A stretch of 26,170 nt of DNA from the IMG/VR virus record IMGVR_UViG_3300042141_000070, positions 1 through 26,170 of that record. One strand, given 5' to 3'. The translations under genes were made by a program, and so were the position numbers. Positions 13,314-19,826 of the stretch are shown here, piece by piece. The notes beneath the pieces are model-generated. The model saw only the letters and a list, made by a program, of their open reading frames with translations, ran no database searches and was not told the origin of the DNA. Each line of letters starts with the position of its first letter. The stretch's first letter is position 1. The stretch comes from a virus.

Positions 13314-13950
13314 CAGACTGTTTTCTGTTGAAAGATGTCTTCAGGTGCCCAGTAGCCCAGATAAATTAAAGCCTGATACATGGTCAGACCTGCAACAGTG
13401 TCCGGTGTCCAGTGGTACTTTTCGCACAGCCCACGGAACACCGTAGCCCACGGCACGGTTCGCCGCGTTTGCATCGGTGCGCCTGGTTGCCCAGGCGGTT
13501 TCAGTTTCCCAGTGCGTCTTTCTGTTCAACCTTGTGGACAGCCTCAACGATCCTCCGCACGTCACCAAACCATGCGATAAAATCGCACCCCAGCTGAATG
13601 CCTTGCGTGTTGCTCACGTTCGGCGGAAACTCATCCGGATGATTGACGCACAACGCCCGCCAGACTGACCACGCCAGACCGCGGAACGAACGGTCAAACC
13701 GTTCCTCATCCTCCATCGTGGCAATCAATGGACGTGCCGCAATGTCAGCTGCAATTTTGAACGCCTCAGATCGCACACGGCTGTCTACAATCGACTCCAG
13801 CCCGTTGTACGGGCTGTTGGTCGTCTGAACAATCGCAGCCTCTTTGAGTGCGTAATCGGCCAGCGTGCGCAATGCCAGCCGATACGTTTTCCCGTCCTTC
13901 GTCAACTCCACAGTCCGCCGACTGCAGAGATTAAACAAACCGTCCGCCAC
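13313..13950 (-). CDS. Tail assembly chaperone GT fusion (made by -1 frameshift), 212 aa
   Basis: Reading the G frame from 13950 to the slippery GGGAAAC and then one base back gives 149 + 63 residues. The extension begins LKPPGQPGAPMQTRRTVPW and continues VFRGLCEKYHWTPDTVAGL and MYQALIYLGYW. The W-x-P-x-T/D-x-V-x-x-L-T pattern is typical of the T part of G-T chaperones. The extension ends at a stop overlapping the tape-measure start. In lambda, gpG and gpGT in a fixed ratio coat the tape measure during tail assembly. The fusion is inferred from sequence; no independent start for the T part is convincing. Confidence 0.9.
13501..13950 (-). CDS. Tail assembly chaperone G, 149 aa
   Basis: This is the zero-frame product. 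The GTG start at 13950 has GGAGG 7 bases upstream. The protein is alpha-helical (RTLADYALKEAAIVQTTNSP, then RSEAFKIAADIAARPL), contains WSVWRALCVNHPDEFPPN, and ends VHKVEQKDALGN at a stop placed immediately after the slippery site. It lies between the tail tube and tape-measure genes, the standard place for chaperone G. Family identity is supported by location, size and the frameshift rather than by strong motifs. Confidence 0.88.
   Translation of the reverse strand: MADGLFNLCSRRTVELTKDGKTYRLALRTLADYALKEAAIVQTTNSPYNGLESIVDSRVRSEAFKIAADIAARPLIATMEDEERFDRSFRGLAWSVWRALCVNHPDEFPPNVSNTQGIQLGCDFIAWFGDVRRIVEAVHKVEQKDALGN
13504..13510 (-). promoter_or_regulatory. Programmed -1 ribosomal frameshift site GGGAAAC
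   Basis: On the minus strand the heptamer is in the X-XXY-YYZ register of the G frame (CTG GGA AAC TGA). Slippage gives GGG AAA and then CTG AAA, entering the T frame. The zero-frame stop follows directly. It has the same geometry as the lambda G/T site. Confidence 0.9.
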
Positions 13951-13968
13951 GGTTGAACCTCCTTAAAA

Positions 13969-14379
13969 TCAGACAACGTCAAACGCGGTGCCGCTCGCTG
14001 CTGGCGCACCCTGTCCAGCAAACTTGTAGTCGATCGCTACCGGGTCGCCGCTGTCAGCGTCCAGCGTGATCGGCCCGACTTCAGTGATCAGAATTGTCCC
14101 GCTGATATAGTCGTCGCTGTCAGCGTGAAACTGTGCTGCCACTTCGTCATTCAGAATGAAAGGCATGGACTCGCCATCGTGAAGCATGATCCGGACTGTC
14201 CCGCTCCATTCCTTTGTGCCTTTTACGGACTTCCGCCAACCGCTCGTGCTGTTGCTGGCGTACCTGCCGCTGTTCGCTGTCAACGTGATTTCCCAGCGTC
14301 CTGTGTGGACTTCCTCGACTGCCGGGCTGCCAGTCTTAAACGTCATATCCTTGCCACCGTACACTGTGCCTGCTGCCAT
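13969..14379 (-). CDS. Major tail tube protein, 136 aa
   Basis: The protein begins MAAGTVYGGKDMTFKTGSPA. It has the beta-rich pattern of small siphophage tail tube proteins: TGRWEITLTANSGRYASN, a WRKSVKGTKEWSGTVRIML strand pair (about 48-66), DYISGTILITEVGPITLDAD, and a C-terminal VAIDYKFAGQG. The motif k-x-W-S-G-x-v near the middle is typical of this group. ATG at 14379 has AAGGA 9 bases upstream. It lies after the tail terminator and a cement-like gene and before the chaperone pair, the expected place for the tube gene. Confidence 0.87.
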   Translation of the reverse strand: MAAGTVYGGKDMTFKTGSPAVEEVHTGRWEITLTANSGRYASNSTSGWRKSVKGTKEWSGTVRIMLHDGESMPFILNDEVAAQFHADSDDYISGTILITEVGPITLDADSGDPVAIDYKFAGQGAPAASGTAFDVV

Positions 14380-14392
14380 TGCTGTTTATCCT

Positions 14393-14803
14393 TCAAGGCT
14401 TGGCGATTGCGGAATAGAGAACACCGATTTTCAAATTTGTGGCAGTGGTTGCCACGCCCAGAATCGTGACATAGTCACCAGATGCCAAATCGCTGTACGG
14501 TGCAATGCCGCCGGCGTTTGTGCTCGCAACATAGACCTGCCCAACAGTGAACGCGGAATTGAATGTCAGGTTGCCACCCGTGGCATACTGCAACGGCTGG
14601 CCATCGCTCGCACCATGCAAGGCTATTCCAGCCACCTTGCTCGATGCCAACACGTCAGCGTCCGCTGGCTTCAGCTTATTGCTGGCCGTCGTATCCTGAT
14701 AAACAGGCTGGCCAGCAGTCACAGTGCCACCGGCCACACCGATTGCAAATATGGTCGTGGTGGTCTTGACAACACTTGCCGCTGTGACGGAAACGTCTGC
14801 CAT
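14393..14803 (-). CDS. Second capsid-decoration-like protein, 136 aa
   Basis: The sequence MADVSVTAASVVKTTTTIFA is followed by GTVTAGQPVYQDTTASNKLK, ASSKVAGIALHGASDGQPLQ and a C-terminal LASGDYVTILGVATTATNLK. This alternation of a small pump-like beta repeat with GIAlhga and GQP turns is common to phage capsid cement and decoration proteins related to DUF2190. It is the second such protein in the cassette. Its location, between the tail terminator and tail tube, is unusual for a head protein. It could instead decorate the tail tube or neck. ATG 14803 has GGAG 9 bases upstream. Confidence 0.72.
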   Translation of the reverse strand: MADVSVTAASVVKTTTTIFAIGVAGGTVTAGQPVYQDTTASNKLKPADADVLASSKVAGIALHGASDGQPLQYATGGNLTFNSAFTVGQVYVASTNAGGIAPYSDLASGDYVTILGVATTATNLKIGVLYSAIAKP

Positions 14804-14806
14804 CTG

Positions 14807-15241
14807 TCAAACTCCGGTGTGCATTAACTCGAACTGAACCTGTGTTTCCCAGACGCCTGTTTGCGTGTCCTGCTCCGTTGTCAGTTGTCCGGTCGGTCTG
14901 CACTGAATCACCGTTGCAGCCGTGCCCGAAAATCCTTTGTCCGCCCATTGGGTGACGATCTCCTGCGCGATGGTCTTTCCGGCGTCGTAATTGATGGACA
15001 AACAGGACAGCGTCAGCGTTGTCCGATACCCGCGTTGGCTGTTCGTTCTCCATGCTGGCTCGGTCTCAATCGCGAATACCACTGCATCGTCGAAATAGCC
15101 GTCTTGGTCGTCGTCCTGCTGCTCGCCTTCATTGAATTCGTCAACACTGGCCACGACTCGATTTAGCGGGACAAGCGCCGACAGCGTCGGCGTCTGCGCC
15201 CACCATTCACCAACCAGCCTATCAATTCCTGTGTCCGCCAT
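14807..15241 (-). CDS. Tail terminator/completion protein, 144 aa
   Basis: ATG at 15241 overlaps the previous stop by one base (TAATG), so the longer upstream frame is ignored. The start MADTGIDRLVGEWWAQTPTL has a short helix and is followed by LVPLNRVVASVDEFNE. An acidic insert (GEQQDDDQDGYFDDAV, about 40-55) precedes strands TTLTLSCLSINYDAGKTIAQ and a C-terminal WETQVQFELMH. Strand-helix-strand order with a closing beta strand resembles tail terminator proteins (lambda gpU or DUF3168 type). The call is based on pattern and order: gp10-like gene before, tube gene after. Confidence 0.78.
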   Translation of the reverse strand: MADTGIDRLVGEWWAQTPTLSALVPLNRVVASVDEFNEGEQQDDDQDGYFDDAVVFAIETEPAWRTNSQRGYRTTLTLSCLSINYDAGKTIAQEIVTQWADKGFSGTAATVIQCRPTGQLTTEQDTQTGVWETQVQFELMHTGV

Positions 15242-15918
15242 TATTTCACCAGTGCCCGCCGTTTGTTGCTGCCCCTCAGTTGTGCTCCAGCCTTCACAAC
15301 CTGCTGCCCATACTCGCTCAGATGGTCCATCACTGACGGCCTCAAAAATGGCCTCTGCTTGCCGTCCTGCCGAAACTCCCACATTGCCATGTATGGGGCA
15401 ACCGTCTTGTCCACATACACGCGGCCCTCTGGCTTCTGTCCCTTCATCCGAATTTCAACCGTGATGGATTTTCGCCCTTTGCCTGTCCGCATTCGTGGTG
15501 GTTGTCCTGGACGACTGGAACCCGGATCTGGAACACGCACGCCCTTCTCGAATTCCTCCGCCAGCTGCTCCCCTGCAATGACCACACGGCCAAACTCACG
15601 CCGTCTGACTCGCAGTTCTGCCCGTTGTTTTCTCTGGTACTCCCTGACCTGTCGCCTGATGCCTCTGGTAAACTTTTTGACCCGCAATTGCTGCCGTTTG
15701 GCCAGCCTTGTCAACGCCTTTCGCGTTGTTGCCTTCCTGACTCGTTTTGCGACTCGCTTCGTGGCTTTGGTTGCCTGTCTTTGCAACCGCTTGCCGCGTT
15801 TTGTCAGTTGTCGCTGTGCCTTCCTACCTTGTTTCGTGATCGTGTTTCGTGCTCGTTTTGCCCGTCGTTTCAAGGTGTTGCGAAATCTCGTGAAACTACT
15901 CTGTCGTCGCCTCGGCAT
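15241..15918 (-). CDS. HK97 gp10-like tail completion protein with very basic N-terminal arm, 225 aa
   Basis: Residues 135-200 carry the HK97-gp10-like signature: a PGQPPRMRTGKGRKSITVEI segment, then APYMAMWEFRQDGKQRPFLR with the ending PSV. Such proteins join or complete the tail at the head-tail interface. The first 110 residues hold 46 Lys/Arg and only 3 Glu, with no Asp, in repeated patterns such as TKRGKRLQRQATKATKRVAK. This arm is unlike a standard family member (about 110-150 aa) and resembles a nucleic-acid-binding tail. ATG 15918 overlaps the previous gene by 23 bases, and its ribosome binding site is weak. Confidence 0.85.
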   Translation of the reverse strand: MPRRRQSSFTRFRNTLKRRAKRARNTITKQGRKAQRQLTKRGKRLQRQATKATKRVAKRVRKATTRKALTRLAKRQQLRVKKFTRGIRRQVREYQRKQRAELRVRRREFGRVVIAGEQLAEEFEKGVRVPDPGSSRPGQPPRMRTGKGRKSITVEIRMKGQKPEGRVYVDKTVAPYMAMWEFRQDGKQRPFLRPSVMDHLSEYGQQVVKAGAQLRGSNKRRALVK

Positions 15919-16093
15919 TGCGTTCGTTCTCCCGTCGTGTTGGCTTTCGCTTGCGTGTGTATCGCTTGCTTACCAGTTGCCTGGCAATCAAATGACACCG
16001 CTTGCTGCAACGCTCCACGAAAACACCGGCAGCCGTTCGCAAAAACTTCTGCAATTGCGGTCGCCTGTCGATCAGTTTGACTCGTGTGCTCAT
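15896..16093 (-). CDS. Small basic hypothetical protein, 65 aa
   Basis: ATG at 16093 overlaps the previous stop by 4 bases. The protein is MSTRVKLIDRRPQLQKFLRT with a helical stretch AAGVFVERCSKRCHLIARQL, ending in an Arg/Glu-rich tail. It resembles the N-terminal helices of gp10-like tail proteins, as if that part were split into its own gene before the following basic gp10-like gene. This is an inference only. No other motif is seen. Confidence 0.65.
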   Translation of the reverse strand: MSTRVKLIDRRPQLQKFLRTAAGVFVERCSKRCHLIARQLVSKRYTRKRKPTRRENERNAEATTE

Positions 16094-16707
16094 GCGTCCG
16101 ATCTCCGACAGATCAGATACGGCAGATCCACCCGGTTGAATTGCTGTTCGATCCGCTCCACGCGGTACGCCAGCCCAGCAGAATCAACCACGGTATCACC
16201 CACGCCGACATCCACAAGGCCCTGCAACAGCAAATAGAACTCGCCAACGATACCACGTCGCCGGCCTGCCTGGCTTGTCTCAATCTCTGCCGATGATGTG
16301 AACCACTTGCATCTGATGTTGCTTGTTTCGGTGTCCGCAATGTGACGCTCCGCCATGCTCTGCGTCTGCGCTGCTTTGCGTCTCCGAACGGTCACTGTGT
16401 CTGTCAATTGCTCGTGGCAGAATGAACGCTGAATCGCAGTCTCTGCCGGGTCTGTGTACATGACGCGCCAAACCGTCGTAACGGCCCCACGCTTCACGCT
16501 GAACAGATCCCCGACAGATACCCGCGTCGTCTCAATTGGCGTCCACACGTGCGCCCTGCGAATGGTCTGCCGGTCTGGTTGCTCAATCAACCTCACGCAC
16601 CGTGACAGGCTGCCGCCGCTTGCCTTTGTCCAGGTCGCGGCTTCGCCCAATTCGTCGGTGTTCAAAATTGCTGCACAGTCCAATGCAAACTGGTCGCGTA
16701 GGCTCAT
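16090..16707 (-). CDS. Head-closure/head-tail joining protein, 205 aa
   Basis: The protein opens with MSLRDQFALDCAAILNTDEL, a helix-strand start common in phage head-completion proteins. It then has VSVGDLFSVKRGAVTTVWRV and a C-terminal GEFYLLLQGLVDVGVGDTVV followed by AYRVERIEQQFNRVDL, a pattern of a small SH3-like beta barrel seen in head-tail stoppers. ATG 16707 overlaps the upstream stop by 4 bases. Position between the capsid and gp10-like genes supports a neck function. The family assignment is tentative. Confidence 0.72.
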   Translation of the reverse strand: MSLRDQFALDCAAILNTDELGEAATWTKASGGSLSRCVRLIEQPDRQTIRRAHVWTPIETTRVSVGDLFSVKRGAVTTVWRVMYTDPAETAIQRSFCHEQLTDTVTVRRRKAAQTQSMAERHIADTETSNIRCKWFTSSAEIETSQAGRRRGIVGEFYLLLQGLVDVGVGDTVVDSAGLAYRVERIEQQFNRVDLPYLICRRSDA

Positions 16708-16967
16708 TTGCTGGCCCTCTGTGTCTGCTCCGGCATGTCCTCAGCGGATACCTTCGTCAGATACTTTCTGACCACCAGTTCCTGCACTTGGTTTTCCAGA
16801 CTAACCCGCACCGCCTGTGGAGTCTGCAGGTCGATTTTGATAGGCTCGTCGCCTACCTCAATTTTACCTGCAGACGGATTCCCCACACGCTTCGGCCCGA
16901 TCCGAAACCCGAAGGTCTTGCCGCTTGCGTTCGGTCCTTTGGTGACTGTGATGCTTTTCAGTGCCAT
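16704..16967 (-). CDS. Hypothetical virion-cassette protein, 87 aa
   Basis: ATG at 16967 (MALKSITVTKGPNASGKTFG) is preferred to an in-frame start 24 codons upstream because GGAG precedes it by 9 bases and the upstream segment runs into a hairpin region. The protein is short and beta-rich (FRIGPKRVGNPSAGKIEVGD, then DLQTPQAVRVSLENQVQELV) with a basic helical end. The GPNASGKT text resembles a P-loop, but the protein is too small for an ATPase. It lies directly after the major capsid gene. Function is unknown. Confidence 0.7.
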   Translation of the reverse strand: MALKSITVTKGPNASGKTFGFRIGPKRVGNPSAGKIEVGDEPIKIDLQTPQAVRVSLENQVQELVVRKYLTKVSAEDMPEQTQRASK

Positions 16968-17000
16968 GTGATCAACTCCGCAAATCCGCCGCCAGAAAAT

Positions 17001-17055
17001 GCCTGCCCGCTGTGGCGGACAGCGAACAGGCCACCGCATCCCGTCGGATGCGGTG
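17001..17055 (-). other. Two back-to-back hairpins after the major capsid gene
   Basis: Hairpin 1 (17001-17031) has a GCCTG/CAGGC outer stem and a CGCTGT/ACAGCG inner stem separated by a 2x2 internal loop. Hairpin 2 (17032-17055) is a perfect 10-bp stem CACCGCATCC/GGATGCGGTG with a 4-nt loop. Neither is followed by a T run, so a simple intrinsic terminator is unlikely. An RNA-stabilising or attenuating role after the highly expressed capsid gene is possible. Confidence 0.75.
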
Positions 17056-17074
17056 TTGCTCGATCAAACCGCCA

Positions 17075-18004
17075 TCACGTGAACGTGGTCAACACAGCGT
17101 TCCACCACGCACCGTAACCAATGTTATAGCGTGCGTAGGTGCCCATCTGCAGCTGCTTCATGTTCATGTCTTCCGCACCCTGCACGTTGGCCGTCAGGGC
17201 TTCACGCGGCTGGAAAATGAACGGTCGCAACGGCACGTCAACACGCAACAGATACCACTTTGCCGCATTGGTCAAATGCGTGCTCATGGCGACGGCTGGC
17301 GTATCCAGCACAATGTTGGTGCCACCGCTGTTGTTCAGGATCTGATTAAACGCCTTCTTGGCAATCGTTTCCAGTGCACGCGGGACAAGTGCCACAAACT
17401 GCATCCCGGAATTCAGTCCGGTAATCACGTCCTCATGCAACGGTTCGCCGTTGTCGTCTTTGAAACCCATCATCGCGCTGCGGGCTGCTTCGTAGCTTCC
17501 CAGAAACTCGTCGATGGTTGGAGTGGTGCCGGTTGCTGCAGCGTACGTCAGGTCATTGTCCTGGCTGCCGCTGTTGCCCCAGCTGTGGTCAGTGTCAAAA
17601 AAGAACTGGCCGTCAAAACAGGCAGTGCTTTCGCCGTTCACAATCGCACTCATCAGCAGCTTGTCAGGATGTCGTGCGGCTCGCTGTGCCAGTGTGGTCA
17701 ACGCGCCGTCATACAGGCCCAAACGGTCGTCTGCAACGTCCTTCTTCTCAATCTCCAGCGAACCTTCCCACTCTTTGTTGGCGAGTGTGTAGGTTGCCCC
17801 GCGCAGCTTGTTATACACGCGGTCGCCGAGATATTCGCGGATCGACGGCATGGCACCCAGGATGCCATACTGTTCGTCTGCACCGTCAGACGGTGTGACG
17901 GTGCAAATCTGCGGATAGAACACGGACACCGCGGACGATTCGCGGTTGAATTTTGCGGTAAGTGCTCGGCTTGCCGCGATAGCCTTGGCAGTATCAAGTG
18001 CCAT
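17075..18004 (-). CDS. Major capsid protein, Mu gpT-like, 309 aa
   Basis: The protein starts MALDTAKAIAASRALTAKFN and contains LGAMPSIREYLGDRVYNKLR (about 49-68), TYTLANKEWEGSLEIEKKDV (71-90), and DGQFFFDTDHSWG (131-143), the hallmark region of Mu-like major head subunit gpT proteins. It ends in QMGTYARYNIGYGAWWNAVL. Length fits the family (about 300 aa). It should adopt the HK97 capsid fold. ATG 18004 has GAGGAG 8 bases upstream, a strong site suited to high expression. It follows the cement gene and precedes paired hairpins. Confidence 0.92.
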   Translation of the reverse strand: MALDTAKAIAASRALTAKFNRESSAVSVFYPQICTVTPSDGADEQYGILGAMPSIREYLGDRVYNKLRGATYTLANKEWEGSLEIEKKDVADDRLGLYDGALTTLAQRAARHPDKLLMSAIVNGESTACFDGQFFFDTDHSWGNSGSQDNDLTYAAATGTTPTIDEFLGSYEAARSAMMGFKDDNGEPLHEDVITGLNSGMQFVALVPRALETIAKKAFNQILNNSGGTNIVLDTPAVAMSTHLTNAAKWYLLRVDVPLRPFIFQPREALTANVQGAEDMNMKQLQMGTYARYNIGYGAWWNAVLTTFT

Positions 18005-18049
18005 TGTGAAAACTCCTCAACAGAAAAGAAAAGCGGTCAAACCAAACAA

Positions 18050-18643
18050 TCAGGAACCACGGTTTTCCAGATCCAACACGCGGACCTGCAGATTCTTGAT
18101 GACTGACAGCACGGTGTTGGCTTCATCCTGCGTGCTGAATCCGTATGGGCTGCTGTTCGTCGTGTTGGCAATTGCGTAGTCTGGTGTGCCCGGTGCGGTG
18201 TGTGTGATCGTGGTCAGTGCTGCCACCGGCAACGCTCCAACGCCAACCGCGTCAATATCAACACGAATCTTCGTGCTGCTGATGTACTCCGTGACCATGC
18301 CAATCGGAACAGATGCGGTGCTGATGCTGACGCCAACCGTGAAGTTGTCTTCAGCATAGACTTTGCTGCCCACGTCCGCCTGCGCAAACCCAGTGCCCTG
18401 CAGGACGAATTCGCCTTCTGGCCAGACCTCAACAGTCAGGTCGCCGGCACTGCCACTGCTGTTGTCCTGCTCGCCAACCGCAACACCAACGAATCCATTC
18501 ACACCAGTTGCGGTCACGTCTGTGGCGTAACCTGCAGCCGTCAGGAACACCAGCGTTCCCTCGTAGATGTGCACTGACGCTGCCACCGGGTAACTGCGTC
18601 GTCCTTCTCGCTTCTCAATCACCTGATTTGCCGTGACGGCCAT
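18050..18643 (-). CDS. Capsid cement/decoration protein, DUF2190-like, 197 aa
   Basis: The N-terminal text MAVTANQVIEKREGRRSYPV leads into VHIYEGTLVFLTAAGYATDV, VNGFVGVAVGEQDNSSGS and VEVWPEGEFVLQGTGFAQAD. These follow the pattern of DUF2190-type head decoration proteins (vkaGtlvfl-x-a, fvGvAv, and Gef). A C-terminal extension (about residues 140-197) ends in a helix ANTVLSVIKNLQVRVLDLEN that could trimerise the protein. ATG at 18643 has AAAGGG upstream. It sits between protease/scaffold and capsid genes, as decoration proteins commonly do. Confidence 0.87.
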   Translation of the reverse strand: MAVTANQVIEKREGRRSYPVAASVHIYEGTLVFLTAAGYATDVTATGVNGFVGVAVGEQDNSSGSAGDLTVEVWPEGEFVLQGTGFAQADVGSKVYAEDNFTVGVSISTASVPIGMVTEYISSTKIRVDIDAVGVGALPVAALTTITHTAPGTPDYAIANTTNSSPYGFSTQDEANTVLSVIKNLQVRVLDLENRGS

Positions 18644-18689
18644 TGCTCTGCCCTTTCAAATCGAAACCAAATCAAACCACGCCTGACCG

Positions 18690-19103
18690 TCAGGCTTTGT
18701 TTGCGTGCTTTACGTACTCGTCTTCCGTCATGCCGAACGTCATGCCGCGTTTCTGCAGGTCCGCAAACTCGGCTCGCAGTCCGGCGTGCGGGTCTGTTTC
18801 CTGTGGTGTGACTGATGCGGACAACACGGGATTTCGTGCGGTCACAATCTGCGTCAACGCTGCCTGCGTCTGCTCAACGCTGAACCCGGCGTCAACAAAG
18901 GTGTTGAACTTGTCGCCGGCTCCAGCCAGATCGCACAGGGCGCGGATCTGTTTGCATCGCACTCGCTCGACCTGTGCCAGGTCTGCGGTTGTCGTCTGAA
19001 CAACTTCCGGCTGTACGTCAACTGCTGACAGATCCGCAGCAGGCTGAACCGGTGTCGGTGTCTCTGATTCCACAACGTCCGGTGTCTGCGTCTCCGTAGC
19101 CAT
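18690..19103 (-). CDS. Scaffold protein from in-frame internal start, 137 aa
   Basis: Codon 242 of the protease gene is an ATG at 19103 preceded by AAAAGGAG with a 5-base spacer, a near-ideal ribosome binding site inside a coding region. The product starts MATETQTPDVVESETPTPV and is acidic at first, then helical (LAQVERVRCKQIRALCDLAG, ARNPVLSASVTPQ), ending in a charged helix. This matches lambda Nu3, made from an internal start in the protease gene C. The nested start is seen in sequence; scaffold function follows from the lambda precedent. Confidence 0.85.
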   Translation of the reverse strand: MATETQTPDVVESETPTPVQPAADLSAVDVQPEVVQTTTADLAQVERVRCKQIRALCDLAGAGDKFNTFVDAGFSVEQTQAALTQIVTARNPVLSASVTPQETDPHAGLRAEFADLQKRGMTFGMTEDEYVKHANKA

Positions 19104-19826
19104 CGGTGCTCCTTTTGAACTGAAATAGCGGTCCAAAAATCCTGCAATGCGTGCCCGGACCACGTCAGGCGCCGCATCGGTGAAATAGGTGTCCAGCAGC
19201 GCGGTTGCCTGCGCTGGCAGGTTCCGCAGGTCCGCATCTGCCAGACTGAAAAGCCCGGTTCTCGTTGCCGCTGGCGTGTCTACTACGTCAGCCGCTCGCA
19301 ATCTCGTGAATCTCATCGGCCACCGTGCTGCCTTGCGGTCTGCCGGTGCCATGTCTGGTAATGTGTCTTGCCACTGCTGAAGATTTGCTTCGTCCAGTGC
19401 CGTCGCAATGCTCACGCCGAAGGCTTCCGGGTCTTGATCAGCCATGTCCAGAACATACGTTCCCAGATCGCCCTGCGGACTCGTGAATGCTGCGTCAGCA
19501 ATGTGCAGGTCTGCCCGAACGGTGTCTCCGTCCAACCGGAAATTTGCCCACCTTCCGAGATACGACCCCATGCCGTCATTGCTCATGTTTGGGTGCGTGA
19601 ATCGGGCTTTGATGCCCCCGCGTGATGACTGCCCGAAGTCCACCACCTGTTGCAATGTCTGCATGTCGGCTGTCCACGGTCTCGCGTCGCCTTCATTCAG
19701 GCTGCCGGCCTGCATGATTGACGCGCCGTAGATGACGTTGCCCTGACGGTCTACGCGCTGCGGTGCGGTGCGTGATGCGTCCGTCCGGAACATGCCTGCA
19801 GCTGGTGCGGTGTCAATTGTTTGCAT
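18690..19826 (-). CDS. Prohead protease with C-terminal scaffold domain, 378 aa
   Basis: The ATG at 19826 (MQTIDTAPAAGMFRTD) overlaps the portal stop by 14 bases; the longer upstream frame lies inside the portal gene. Residues 30-190 are protease-like. A likely catalytic His78 lies in RFTHPNMSND, followed by GSYLGRWANFRLDGDTVRAD, and Ser139 lies in PEAFGVSIATALD. This fits S78-type prohead proteases, but the catalytic residues are inferred. Residues from 242 on are acidic and helical (TPTPVQPAADLSAVDVQPEV), typical of scaffold. A strong internal start at codon 242 can make the scaffold alone. The C-terminus ends in KRGMTFGMTEDEYVKHANKA, likely the capsid-binding helix. Confidence 0.88.
   Translation of the reverse strand: MQTIDTAPAAGMFRTDASRTAPQRVDRQGNVIYGASIMQAGSLNEGDARPWTADMQTLQQVVDFGQSSRGGIKARFTHPNMSNDGMGSYLGRWANFRLDGDTVRADLHIADAAFTSPQGDLGTYVLDMADQDPEAFGVSIATALDEANLQQWQDTLPDMAPADRKAARWPMRFTRLRAADVVDTPAATRTGLFSLADADLRNLPAQATALLDTYFTDAAPDVVRARIAGFLDRYFSSKGAPMATETQTPDVVESETPTPVQPAADLSAVDVQPEVVQTTTADLAQVERVRCKQIRALCDLAGAGDKFNTFVDAGFSVEQTQAALTQIVTARNPVLSASVTPQETDPHAGLRAEFADLQKRGMTFGMTEDEYVKHANKA

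Noticed and set aside
13341-13568. Alternative frame for the T part of the chaperone
   Set aside because: It is in the +1 frame. The -1 frame reached through GGGAAAC gives typical T-type sequence and ends at the tape-measure start.
16961-18106. Long plus-strand open frame (381 aa) opposite the capsid gene
   Set aside because: It is the antisense shadow of the well-supported capsid gene and has no ribosome binding site or protein-like pattern. Similar plus-strand frames at 15263-16237 and 12112-13047 are rejected for the same reason.
18681-18695. GCCTGACCGTCAGGC hairpin at the end of the protease/scaffold gene
   Set aside because: It is a 6-bp stem overlapping the stop codon with no T run, too weak to call a terminator.
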